Source: Kryptolebias marmoratus (Eukaryota; Chordata; Actinopteri; Cyprinodontiformes; Rivulidae). Taken from it: a DNA stretch of 64,000 nt. A program made the position numbers and the translations under genes. A model generated the notes under the pieces. The model had not been told where the DNA came from and searched no databases. It was given only the letters and a program-made list of their open reading frames with translations. The DNA is taken from NCBI RefSeq assembly GCF_001649575.2, contig NC_051444.1, positions 21,347,160 to 21,411,159 on the forward strand, given 5' to 3'. Position 1 is the stretch's first letter. Every line of letters begins with the position of its first letter. Positions 22,661 to 33,679 of the stretch are shown here, piece after piece.

Positions 22661-25560
22661 TTTGACTTGAACGGATAAAACCAGCAGAGGTGCAATGGTC
22701 TTGAGTCATCTGCTGAGAACGACGTATACATTTTACACTCGCAGTGAAAGCAGCCTTTTGACTGATGCAACAAAGCCAATCAAGCAGTCGCTGCTCTAAT
22801 CAGAAGCACGTTAACAGTTGTGCCTGAGCTCCCTGTGGAAGTCCCTCTTTTGTATTGCTATGACTGAGTTCCTCAAACTAGAGACAGATTGCCACGAAAA
22901 TCAGTTCAACTTTAAAGAGGCTCAGATGGGCATCAAATCTGTCCAAATGTTCTGTACATTGACAAGGCACACCAGATTTATCATGAATTTCTCATATTGG
23001 ACTAGTTCATTAAAAATGTTCCAACCGTGTTTACTTGAATAATCAACCAACTAACTGTATCAAAAGCAACAACATGATCTACTTTGGAAAATTGTCGCCC
23101 AGGCCTTCGTGTTTGAGTGACTGTCTCGAATGTTTATTTTTCATCAAAGTTAGGACGATTAGAATGCCCCCCCTCATTCATCCACATTTGAATTGGTAAT
23201 ACTGCTTCTTTGTTTACTCTGTGCAATTTACTAATGAAAAATATGTGCAGAAGTTATTGATTCATGACCGTAATTGTTTAATTATTAATCAGTTTAGTCT
23301 TATATTAGCATTTTTAATGTAGCAGACAGCTTGAGAAAACTGAGATGCAGGTTCAAGTTTAGTTTTTCTTTTTGTGTGTACGTGTGTCATCAGCAATGGA
23401 GAGAAACATCAAAGGCATACACACGTGTGCTGAAACGTGTACGCTTTGAAACACCAGTCAGACAAACTACGAACTTTTGGCTTAAATTTCATTTGTAAAA
23501 CTGATGTCTTTTGAAGGTCTAGGGATTTTAAAAAAGAAAGACGGAGGCAACAAATAGACACGACTCTTCAGAAATAGCCAACTAGAGAAGATTAAATGAT
23601 GACAATTTAGTACTGGCATTAGATAAATTGTTTTTTGATCATAAAACACTGTTTTACATCTCCCAAGAAAACAAAATAATGTCTATATTTTAGCACCACC
23701 ACAAAAAAAACTGAACTGATCTGGTCCCAAGGTTCCCCATCCCAACAGTTCAACAGATACCCTTTTATTCGTAGACATAGGCTTTATCCCAACAATTTAT
23801 TTCATAGCTGCTGGGTTTTTTTTTATTTATTTTTTCGGGGATTTGACCAAGACATAGACCAAACAGTTAAGCCACTATCTCACTGTTGCAGATGAGTTTA
23901 CTGGACAGCATTTGAGAGGGAGTCTCCAAACGTTACAGATGCTTACAGTCTTGTCAACTGAATTTGGAACGTGTTCAAAACATTTAGTGACAAATTTTCT
24001 CCCAAAATAGTTGCAGAGTTGTTGCTGGCATCTCAAACTCTTCTTAATTTAGTTTCAATAATTCTAAAGGGCTGAAGTTACATTTTGACACTTGCACAGG
24101 AGCTCTTTTTATGACAGAAAGCATCCAAGACTACACACTGATAAATGAAAATAATATAAACTGGTCCAAATCTGCCTTTTTTTTTTTCAAAAGTCTACTT
24201 AAGTAGAATAAATCATAAATATGGGGGAAGGCTGTCAAACTGGGTTCAAAATGGGCCGAGGCAAGTACGATGTCAGTGGAAGTGATCATCATATGAATGT
24301 GCACAACCTAGAATACAATTTTGCAAGCTGTATACACAAAAACAGGTAATTATTTTCAAAAAATGCCAAACAAGACTAAATGGCTTGCTGGTCACTTGGT
24401 TATAAGCATGCAGAATTGAGTGAGACTATTTTATTTATTTTTATTTTCTCACAATTTTAAGTAGCCAACTAGATTCCAACAATTGCAGGCCAGTGAGAAA
24501 CTACCCTTAGTGTTCAAACCTCTGAGTATCAAGTACACAAAAAGTGTCTGCTTGTCTTTCATGTAACACAGCATGTACCAATTAATAAGGTTATTGTTAC
24601 TGAAAATCAGGGAATTAAATGATCATGATTCATGGTTCAGTTTCAGATCCAGGAAGTAAGGTCTGCAATACAGAACAGAAAAAACACCAAACACAAGCTT
24701 ATTCAAAAACCAGAACACTCCAATAAGAACATTTATTCATAAAACCAAAGAACAAAGTCCACAGTAAATCAAAACCAAACTTCGCTAAAGTTCTTGTTTG
24801 GGCTGGGCAGAGGGTTTTATGGAGTGTTGTGAAACAAAATCCTGGAAATTGAGCCTGGCATAACAAATCTGACTCATAACTATGAAGGGTGACAAAAGAA
24901 TGATTATTTTTCAGGCTTCTAAAACAACTCTTTCTCAAAAATGTCAAATCGGTGTGAAAGAACACTACATTAGCTCATATTAAAGCTTTACGCCTTTGCA
25001 TGGCACCATTTGTTTAGTTTGTCACTGTTTTCTCAACTGAACAATGTCCATGTTACCTTGTGAATATTGTCAGAAAGAAAAAAAACACCTCTTAAATTCT
25101 GTCGAAACAGCTGTCCATTCTAACTATTTTTTTTCACAGTCCCTTTTGAAGAACAATGTCATTGTTTTATTTGAATAAATTTTGATTTTATTATTTCAGA
25201 ACAATGTCATCTGACAAAACCTGCACTGACACACATGAAAGACAACGTCTGTGCTGTTATTTTGGCTTTACTTATGTGTGATAATCAGAAATAGAAATAC
25301 CACAATGTCTTAAAGTTGTCTTAAGGTTGCTACCAGTACACTTTTCTTCCTGTTTACCACCCTGCAAATTGAGACACTCTGTAGCTGGAGTGTGCTCCCA
25401 AAGGGTACATGCAGAAACTGATGTGCAGATATAATCCACCAGTTTTAATGGTTAAAGCATGAGCCTTTAATTTTTAAAGGCATACATTTTAACGACAGGT
25501 CCTCACAACACAGTCTGACCAAAGATAAGCCTTTTTCCGTGCAAACATTGCATTAAAATA
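22661..25560. other. Unique, mildly AT-rich sequence, nothing recognised
   Basis: No recognised repeat or coding frame. Poly-T tracts occur at 23816-23836 and 24177-24188. The open frame of 88 codons on the minus strand at 24699-24965 has no motif. The 24630-24965 region has some phrases seen in diverged fish repeats, but I could not assign it. Confidence 0.3.
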
Positions 25561-25575
25561 AAAACATTTTCTTAC

Positions 25576-25690
25576 CCAAGAAGCCTGACGCTTCCTCGCC
25601 ATCACCATGCTGCTGACTCTCCGCTCAAGCAGGCCGGCTCAGAACGGTTCGACTCCATCGGCTCCTGTGGAGTAGGACTAGCCATCTGCT
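25576..25690 (-). other. Candidate first exon (5' UTR plus short start) on the minus strand
   Basis: On the minus strand, a relatively CpG-containing stretch ends in a good donor (TTCTTGG/GTAAGAAAATG, junction at 25576/25575). An ATG at 25608-25606 opens a frame MVMARKRQASW that runs into the donor in phase 0; the same frame has a TGA about 18 codons upstream. An overlapping upstream ATG opens a 27-codon frame (MASPTPQEPM start) that closes with TGA at the same ATG region. The stretch stands out from its AT-rich surroundings by its CpGs. No protein family begins this way to my knowledge, and no second exon was found. The 5' limit is arbitrary. It could equally be a fragment of an old mobile element. 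Confidence 0.2.
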
Positions 25691-26400
25691 GGCAAGCCGT
25701 CCAAGCAGGACCACAGTCAGACAGTGATGAAACAATAATTTGTGGTGTAAAGCCACATTTAAAAATTTCCCCTCCCTTCTCTGTTCAATGGTTTCTTATT
25801 CTGCTTCCAACCATACAACTCCACGTACAGGCAGTTTGTGTCACGTAGCTCCCTAGTGTTCCCTGCGAGCTCTGCTGAAACTGTGGCTTAAAGATCGAGA
25901 AAAAGCTTCTTGCAATGCCGTTGTGGCCATAGTGTAAACTGTGGAGTATTTCCTGTCCCTCAGACTTGTGTTGTTCCCTCACTTGAAGCCAAGATTCTGC
26001 ACAATACCGGATTCATAATTTTGAGGCAAGAAATGTTTCAAACAAAAAACAAACCTCATCCACTTTTCCCACGTAGCTGGAGAAAGTTATGTTGCTCATG
26101 CCATCCTCTATTGTGTTCCCACAGAAAGAGGCTGCACATAAATGTGTCATGTTTCAGTTAGAATGGTCTTTTTTGTTGACAAAACAATACAATTTCTGTA
26201 AAAATCTACTAAATCAATAGGCTTTCATGCTCTGGTGGTCCTTAACACCACAATATCGCTGCATATATGATGATCACCTCAAAGATAGTTTTATTTTAAA
26301 AATTGCAGAAGCAACAGGCTCTCATTGTTTAGAAAACTGCAGAAAGAAAACTAACTTATCTGCTTTGAAAAAAAGGGGAAAGGCCCGATTGTGATTTATT
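25691..26400. other. Unique sequence, nothing recognised
   Basis: No gene or named repeat. Bases 25800-26120 are better balanced than the flanks. A plus-strand frame of 83 codons at 25910-26161 has no recognisable motif. Confidence 0.3.
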
Positions 26401-26402
26401 TA

Positions 26403-27934
26403 CAGACATTTTGAAATTTGTTTGTACTGTTTTGTTAAAAAAAGAAAAAAAAAAACCAAAGATCACTAAAATAACTCGAAACTGACAAAAGTAACAATAA
26501 ACCATTTACTAAAAATCATTTAATGAAAATCAGTCATTGCTTTTACATTTTGGTTTTACAGAATTAAAAAAACAAATAAATATACTAATGAACTTGGCCT
26601 TGACAAAAAGAATGGCACTTCTAGAAAGGACTGGAAATAATTTGACCACAGGGACATGTTAAACTAAGGTGTGTCCTGTAATCAGCATCACAGATGTCTT
26701 CACTGTTGTAATCAGTCAGTCTGCCTTCTTAAAGGGTAGAGCTGTAAGGTATCATGGTGTGTACCACACTGAACGTGGACCACAGAAAGCTAAGGACAGA
26801 GATGTCTCAGGAGTTTAAAAATAAAATTATTGACAAGTATGTTACTGGTAAAGGCTATAAGACCATCTCCAAGTAGCCTGATGTTCCTTTGACTACAGTT
26901 GCACAGATTATTCAGATGTTTAAAGTCCACAGGACTGAAGCCAACCTACCTGGATGTCGCTGCAAGATGAAAATTGATGACAAATTCAAGATAAGGATGA
27001 TAAAAATGGCAAGAATAAATTAGAAGTGAACTACAAGATCAGGGTACATCATTGTCAGATCACACCATCGGCCATCGTTTGAGCCAAAGTCAACTTCATT
27101 GAAGATGACAGGGGAAGACAATAAATCATAACAAAGTGAGACTGGAATTTGCCAAAATGCATGTTGAGAAGCCTCAAAGCATCTGGGAGAATGTCCATTG
27201 GACAGGTGAAACAAAACTAGATCTTTACGGCAACAAGTCCCATCAGCTCTATGTTTGCAGACCCAAAAATAAAACAAAAAAAAGAACCTTGTACTTGCAG
27301 TGGGACATGGAGGAGGCTTAGTTATGTTCTGAGGCTGTTTTGCTGCGTCTTACACAAGGTGTCTTGAACCTGTGCAGGATACAATGGATTCTCAAAACTG
27401 TGGAGGCATTCTGGAGCAAAATCTGTTGCCCAGTGTCAGAAAGCTCGATCTCAGTCGCAGGTTATGGGTCATCCAACAGGATAATAACCCAAAGCACAAC
27501 TAAAATTACCCAAAAATGGCTAAGAACAAAACATTGGACTGTTCTGAAGTGGCCCTCTGAGGCCAGATCTAAATTGTATTGTGGAAGGAGCTGAAAAATG
27601 ATGCTGGAGAAGAACTCTTTAAATCTGAGACAGCTAGAGCAGTTTGATCATGAAGATGGGACAGTTGCAGACGTCTCGGAGAGGGTTACAAAAGTCACTT
27701 GATTGCAGTGATTGCCTTAAAAGATTGTGCAACAAAATATTCAGTTTCAAGGTACCACCCTTTTTTGTTCAGGTCATTTTCATTAGTATATTTATTTAAT
27801 TTAATTATTTCTGGTGAATCAAATTCAAAAGCAATGACTGATTTTCATCAGTTGATTTTTTTTGTCAATTTTTGTGACCTTTGTGGGGTTTTTTGTCTTT
27901 AACAGAAGAGTGCAAACATATTTGACCATGTCTG
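26403..27934 (+). mobile_element. Complete but inactive Tc1-like DNA transposon (1,532 bp)
   Basis: The left end starts CAGACATTTTGAAATTTGTT after a TA (26401-26402). The right end reads ACATATTTGACCATGTCTG and is followed by TA (27935-27936). The two ends are inverted relatives and the TA pair is the target duplication typical of Tc1/mariner elements. Inside, the left flank GAAACTGACAAAAGTAACAA and right flank TTGTGACCTTTGTGGGG are typical of fish Tc1-like elements, and a transposase relic lies between. The length fits the usual 1.5-1.6 kb. The terminal repeats are diverged and the transposase is broken, so the copy is fossil. Confidence 0.85.
26754..27702 (+). pseudogene. Tc1-like transposase relic
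   Basis: From the ATG at 26754 the frame reads RKLRTEMSQEF and IIDKYVTGKGYKTISK, the first DNA-binding helix-turn-helix of Tc1-like transposases, before a TAG at 26874-26876. Further pieces continue in shifted frames: TTVAQIIQMFKVH, LEFAKMHVEKP, QQDNNPKH and LKWPSEARS. The family uses a DDE/D catalytic triad. The first Asp (usually WTDETK) is Gly here (WTGETK, 27205-27207). The second Asp is kept (QQDNN, 27480-27482). The region of the last Glu (normally in NPIEHLW) has lost about eight bases and the Glu with them (near 27572). With the stops and frameshifts, no active enzyme can be made. Confidence 0.88.
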
Positions 27935-27936
27935 TA

Positions 27937-29263
27937 TATTAGTAAAGTACAAAAAGAAAAAAACATCCGACTTTAGTGTTTCCTTTTTCATAAACAGTGG
28001 AAGTTTGTTGCTTTTAGTTTTCATGTTGTTTCAAAAGTTAGGAGGACAACATGACAATAGTTATGACTATTTTTGACTACAGTGCAACAATACACACATT
28101 CTTCATATGCACTCATAAAGGACAAATAAGTTTTTTTAATGATGCTTGAGTAGTGTATGTGTGCTCCTCTTGGCTAGGATAAAAGGTCACTACAGAACTG
28201 TCCCAGCCTGGTGTCAAGTCAAGTGCATAATTACTAATGTATTGTGGCTCAAAGGTGCCAAACTAATTTTCAGCTATAAAAACTGAGACAAGATCCTTTA
28301 CAGCCAATTTAGACATTTCTCAATTGAATTTTTAGAGAAAAGAGTATAAACTATTATTGGTATTTGAAGTAAGCATTGATGTTAAAAGGTACAGATTCAT
28401 ACAACTGTAGCATAGTACCATATATTTGTTTTCCATGTATATTACTTTACCAAAACACAGCAAATTTATTTCTTTGTGATAGTATTTGTTAAGACTGGTA
28501 TTTATTTCTGTTTTCCTGCAAAACAAAAAATCATTCTGAAATTAAGTCAGTCAGACATGAAAGCTCAGAACACACACGCTTTTGAAAGTAACATTTCTGT
28601 GTTTCTATCCAAGCCTGGTCTCATCTGACAAAGACCCAGGTGGGGGAGCAGGTGTCTTCATTCTGTGACCAATCCTGCCGATTAATGGATCAATTAAGTT
28701 TCAGGTAGATGAAAAACCAGCTGCCCCCTTACCCAAACTCAACATACGTGGCCTGTCTCTAAAGATTGCCATTCATAAAGGACTCAGACATGAAAGAGCT
28801 TCCTTTTGGGTTGTTACTGTGGTCACAATGGGTCATTTCTCAACAGGTCATTTTCCACTGTCATATGTGTTTAGTAACAGTTAAAACCTGTAATATATTC
28901 ATTGGCAGCCTTTTTGACACGGTCCTGGAAAGCAGCAACTTCTCGGTAGAAACTCTAGCAAATTAGGAGTTTGAGACATGCTCAGACCTTGTCAACTATC
29001 TTTTGAGTGAATGCACAGATGAAAATGCAACATGAATATTTCTTAAACTTCTAAAAAAAATCATCCATTCTGTGTTATATTGCAATTAAAATCTTATCCA
29101 GTTCATAAACACGAATTTTAACATTTTGACACAAGGCAATAAAAATTTTAGATACAATCACATTTAATGCAGTTGAAATTTGTATTTACAGCAAATTATA
29201 TTTCAACTACTATTAAGCTTCTCAAAAATGTGATTTGTACTCTAAAATACATTCACTGATATT
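27937..29263. other. AT-rich unique sequence, nothing recognised
   Basis: No gene or repeat recognised. 28590-28760 is somewhat better balanced (TCATCTGACAAAGACCCAGG, GCCGATTAATGGATCAATTA) and could be regulatory. Confidence 0.3.
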
Positions 29264-29405
29264 TATCCATCCATCCATTTTTTAAACCTGCTTGTTCCTG
29301 TTCAAGCTCACAAGGAGCTGATGCCTACACTGGGTGAGAGGTGTGGCGCATCCTGGACAGGTCAGCAGTCCACCACAGGGCCAACAATCATCATCATGGG
29401 TACAT
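29264..29405 (-). repeat. V-SINE/DANA-like SINE, 3' fragment
   Basis: The plus strand shows TTATCCATCCATCCATTTTT, then CCTGCTTGTTCCTG, GGAGCTGATGCCTACACTGG, CATCCTGGACAGGTCAGCAG and CCACCACAGGGCC. This is the reverse complement of the fish SINE 3' body seen at 5090-5224. The higher-coordinate side fades into non-matching sequence. Confidence 0.65.
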
Positions 29406-29799
29406 GAGGGCAAGCGCACATGCTCATGTTCCACTGAGATACATAGTCCTCTAGACATACTGGAGTTCATACATCACAAACTTTAAAAGTTCAAACCTTG
29501 ACTCGTATGGTCTCAGGTCAATTTTCTATACTCCCCTCAGTTAGTTTTATCTACTTCATTTTTTTTCTTATGTAGAGTTTTACATAAGATTTCAAGATGC
29601 AGCCATGAACTGTGGATAAGTCTTTGTTTTTAGAGGTGGTCCCTTAAAATAAGTTTCACAACAAATCAAACCCTTTCTATGTGTGTTTTCAGGCTGGTTT
29701 CTTGTAAACAGAGATGTATTTTTTTTTTTGAAGATCATGATGTTATTGTGTCATCTTGAGATGGTAAATCCTTACATCTGTTTTCTGTACAGGTTTTGT

Positions 29800-30033
29800 C
29801 ATGTCCAAGGTTGCAGGAGAGCTGGTGCCTACCTTCAGGGGTCATTGGGTGAGGGACATGGTACATCTTGGTTGGGTTGCCAGTTCATCAGAGGGCCACA
29901 TAGAGATAAACAACCATTTTCACTCACACATAAGACCAGTTAAGGGCCACCAGTTAACCTAACATGATCGTTTTTGGACTGTGAGAGGATATTGGAGAAC
30001 CCAAAGAAAACACGTGTGCATGAGAGCATGCAG
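29800..30033 (-). repeat. V-SINE/DANA-like SINE copy, middle and 3' body
   Basis: The reverse complement of the SINE body is clear: GGAGAGCTGGTGCCTACCTT, GGTTGCCAGTTCATCAGAGG, GCCACATAGAGATAAACAAC, AGTTAACCTAACATGATCGT and TTTTTGGACTGTGAGAGGAT. It extends further toward the SINE 5' side (GCATGAGAGCATGCAG) than the copy 400 bp upstream. Both copies have the same orientation. Confidence 0.7.
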
Positions 30034-31559
30034 AAAGGTCAGAAAGTCAATTAAGTTTTACCTGTTGACTAAACCCACATATTTTTAGAGTGTAGTCTTC
30101 CCAGAGTAGTAAACCTGTCCCATATCTTGAAATTGCTCTTCACAGTACTCTTTCTGCACCCAGTCATTCCACAAACTTTCAAGCGTCTAACTTAATTACT
30201 TGTGACTTATGAGATCTTCCACCAGGTGTCCAAATTATCCAAAGTTTGTCTTTTTCAGCAACAAAATTTCACATGTGAGATTGAGTTATCTCTTATCTCA
30301 AATAGCAACAGAATATATAAACAGTTCTCATTTAAACAAGCTCCCCTTTGACCTTGCAGTCTATGTTGACCCTAAATTGGTACACTGTGATGAAGAAGGG
30401 AGCTATTAGAGAGCACACTTCTGTCCCACTTTTCACATGGACTTGATCACATATACAAATGCCTTTTTTATAAGCCCTCACATGAACACTTTCAGATATT
30501 CTTACCAGCACAGACAAACGAATGCAGAGGCAGGCAGTGATGTGTGCTCACCTGTGTGTTGATGGGTTCAGTACTGTGAATGACAGGATTTATTCTTGGG
30601 CACAAAGTTCATTTACATATTTTTACTTTTCTCGCAGCATCAACACACTTATTTTTTTTTCCTTCCGCTCGCAAATTTTCTCTAAGCTGACTGTGTGTGA
30701 GAGTGTGCACCTCACAGCTGAGCGTGTGTGTCATAGTGTGTTATTATAGGGGAGAGAGTGAGAAGCTTGTCTTTTTCAAGGAACACCCCCAGAACTAATG
30801 TTCCACACCTGTGCACAGTGCGCCACTCTTTATCGAGCATCACAGGTGCACTGCATTAATTGTTGGAGAAAGAAACCATTTCTTTTTTATTTATTTTTTT
30901 CTTCGAGGTGGGGCGGCAGTGGTGGTGGTGTGGGGGTCCTTCTCCACCTCCTCCTCCTCCTCTTCTCTGGCATGCATTCAATCACTCAATATTCACATCT
31001 AAATTGCTTTTAGCATTGAGGGCTCGGAGGTTTTGAAGCATCTGCATGGGTGACATCAGAGGAACAGCACCACTATATTTATAAGTGGTGACTTTTTTGT
31101 GGTAGTTTGGAACAAGTCCCAGAGTGTGCAGCTTTGTGTGCATGTGTGCCAGAGATGGCATTCCTGCTGCACTTTAGAACAGGCATGAAAGTCTTTCTAA
31201 ATGCATCTAATGTCTGTAATACTCCATTGTGGCAAGGAGAGCAAACAGGAGTGTGTGTTTGTGTGCATTTGGGAGGGGTTTGGTGCATAAACATCTGTAA
31301 GGAACTACAAGTCAAACATATGAGACTGCCCCCCTCTGGCAATGCAATTACAATTCATAAATACCTTTCACTTTTTCCTTCATTTAGATTTTCTTCTATT
31401 TTTCTTTTCAGTTTTGAAAGAACAGTCATTCCTTTACAACTCCTTTCTCAACCTACCTCCTCTCTGAAGCCACTTCCTTTGATTTTTAAACTTTTCTGTT
31501 CACCTTGTCCTCTTCCACCTCCTTTCTGTTTTGCTCTGACCAGATTACCGCTGTCTGTC
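30034..31559. other. Unique and low-complexity sequence; longest open frame of the window lies here but is not convincing
   Basis: 30907-30936 is a G-run cluster (GGTGGGGCGGCAGTGGTGG). 31360-31560 is pyrimidine-rich. A plus-strand frame of 155 codons spans 31107-31574. Its second half is a Phe/Ser/Leu/Pro-rich translation of the pyrimidine tract, its first half a GTGT-rich stretch. It shows no domain, no signal peptide I would trust and no neighbouring exon, so I do not call a gene. Confidence 0.35.
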
Positions 31560-33130
31560 AATCAGTCCATTTAACATCTGCTCGGAGTAAGGCGAGGCAG
31601 ACAATTACACATTGTGGTCACTGAGCTGAATATCCCTAAAGATTTCAGAAAAGGCCTCTTTTTTGTATTTTTATTCCTTTTTTCCTCCTCTGTCTTTTTT
31701 TCCTATTTCCAGTTTTTTTTTTTTTTTTTTGGAGGTCCAGTAATGAGTTACAAAAGGTCATTGGAGCATTGCAGCTGCTCATCCACTCGTGCCATAATCC
31801 ACGGCACTCATGCCTGATTACCTCTTCAATGGTCAAAGGTAGGGGAGGGAGTAAAAACAATGGGTGCAGAGCATAAGGCTCCTCCAAGAAATATGGGCCA
31901 GGGATGTTATTTTGGACGGTGCCAGTCAGAGAGAAATAACCCTGAGCGGATCCATTTATTCTTCGAAATCAAAATGCTTCAGCAGCAGCACGCAGTGAGG
32001 GGGAAAACATGACACATTTTCTCCCTTCCCCTCCATCAACAGCCATTTTGATCTCCACAATTGACCTTCCATGGCATCATTTACAATGAGTCATAACACA
32101 GCCGCAAAGTGTTAAAGCCGTAATGCTGCTGCTTGTGTGCACACACAGACACATGCTCACACACATGGATAATCATTCTCTTTTCTTGCCCACACATGCT
32201 CGCAGACACAGTCGCGCACGCACTCACCAAGTTGCGTTACTAGACATGTGCACACACACCTCAACATCAACACACATGCACTCGTCAGCGTAATAGCTTT
32301 AACTAGACCAAATTGTCTGTCCTTCATTTGTATGTCTATGGCGACCCACATTCTCCACGACTCGCCCTTTGACAAAGAGGGGTCATTCCCTCAGCAAAGA
32401 AAATGAAGCCCAGTAGATATTGTTTGATTGGATTTTGCCTTTTCAAGGTTTCAGGATCATTATAGGAATTCATTTGAAGTGTTGCTGAAAATGAAACTGC
32501 GACCCTCTTCCCGCATTTAATTATTCTAATACCACTTCCTTTTTTTTTTGATCTCATTTTCTTTTTTTTTTCTTTTTTTTTGTCTGGTTGCAAAGTGTAC
32601 CATTTCTAGAAATTAAAGCCATCAGACTAGACCTTAAAATGAGACCAGGGTGGACTAATTTTCACACAGAAAGTTATTTTGTTTTGTCCTCAGTCGTCTC
32701 ATCTCGCTCGCCTGCTCGCACCCTTTTTGCTTATTGTGTTATAAAGTCAATTTATACTCCTTGAGTTTTTCTTTTGTTTCATCATCTTTCGCCCTTTTGT
32801 TAGACATCATTCCTCCTCTGTTTTTGTGCCTGCTTTTTTATGCTCTGTCCTCTTCTAACTTCATCTCTCTCTTCTTTCTCACTCTCACTTTTACAGTGTT
32901 TCCATCACTTTTGTCTCATCCCTTCAATCCCTCTTCCTGCACCCATCCACATTTTTATACAAGCCAGTGCATTGGTTCTAAACCAAATGTGTTCATTCCA
33001 ACATTTCAATAAATTGAGTAGGGGAGGCATTAACGTTAATCACAGCGACCACATTGTGCTTTAGACACGTTGGTGGGATTATGGATTACTATTAGCTGGA
33101 TGGAAACCGATTCTTTCATTTGAATTCCGA
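31560..33130. promoter_or_regulatory. Candidate conserved noncoding blocks
   Basis: 31560-31640, 31735-31850, 31885-32140, 32380-32530 and 32990-33130 have even composition and no recognised repeats. Examples are CGAGGCAGACAATTACACAT (~31591), ACAATTGACCTTCCATGGCA (~32058), CATTTACAATGAGTCATAAC (~32078) and TTAACGTTAATCACAGCGAC (~33030). They are separated by poly-T (31712-31730), CA-rich (32138-32290) and T-rich (32538-32581) tracts and a pyrimidine-rich stretch (32690-32950). The pattern of short clean blocks in low-complexity sequence resembles fish enhancer clusters; alignment would be needed to prove it. Confidence 0.35.
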
Positions 33131-33648
33131 CTTCCTCGTCTTACTAAAATTAAAAAGAGAACTAATACTTCTTGGACAATAATACTTCTTCTTGGACAGG
33201 ACTTTGCTCTCTCTTTTTTTCTTCACTACTCCCCCCATCTCTCCCCCTCCTCTCCTGATCTGCAGGAACACCCAAGAAGCAGCTAATGACAGACAACAGA
33301 CAGTTCACTTTTCCATTTAAACTGCATCCACAGAAGGCTTATTGTTTCATTTAGCCAGTTTATACCTCTGTAGCTGATAATGATAATTCCCTACACTGAG
33401 ACTGATTACTAATCTGTCTTATTTGATATTCACAGTTGGTGACACTGCCCATGTTGCAGTACTGCCACTCTACATCTGGGGCACAGAGGGGCTCTCAAGA
33501 TAAGCCTTGAGAGGTTAGGAGAAGTGGTGAGTAATGAGAAGTTTCACTTTGCAGGAGGGCTTCCATGTGCAATTAAGCCGTATTGAGTTGACTCTGTACA
33601 GTATTTTACTTATTTGTATGGATTTCTTATAGCATGTTCTATAGCAAC

Positions 33649-33679
33649 TTTTTTTTTTTTTTTTTTTTGCGGGGGGGGG
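33649..33679. repeat. Poly-T / poly-G tract
   Basis: A run of 20 T (33649-33668) is followed by GC and nine G (33671-33679), then an A-rich stretch. It may be the relic of a retroposed tail on the minus strand, but no element body was identified next to it. Confidence 0.8.

Noticed and set aside
31107..31574. 155-codon open frame, longest in the window
   Set aside because: Translation follows GTGT-rich and pyrimidine-rich tracts, has no domain, and has no neighbouring exon or promoter signal.
33241..33320. Possible exon after TGATCTGCAG
   Set aside because: The one open frame ends in a stop before any donor.
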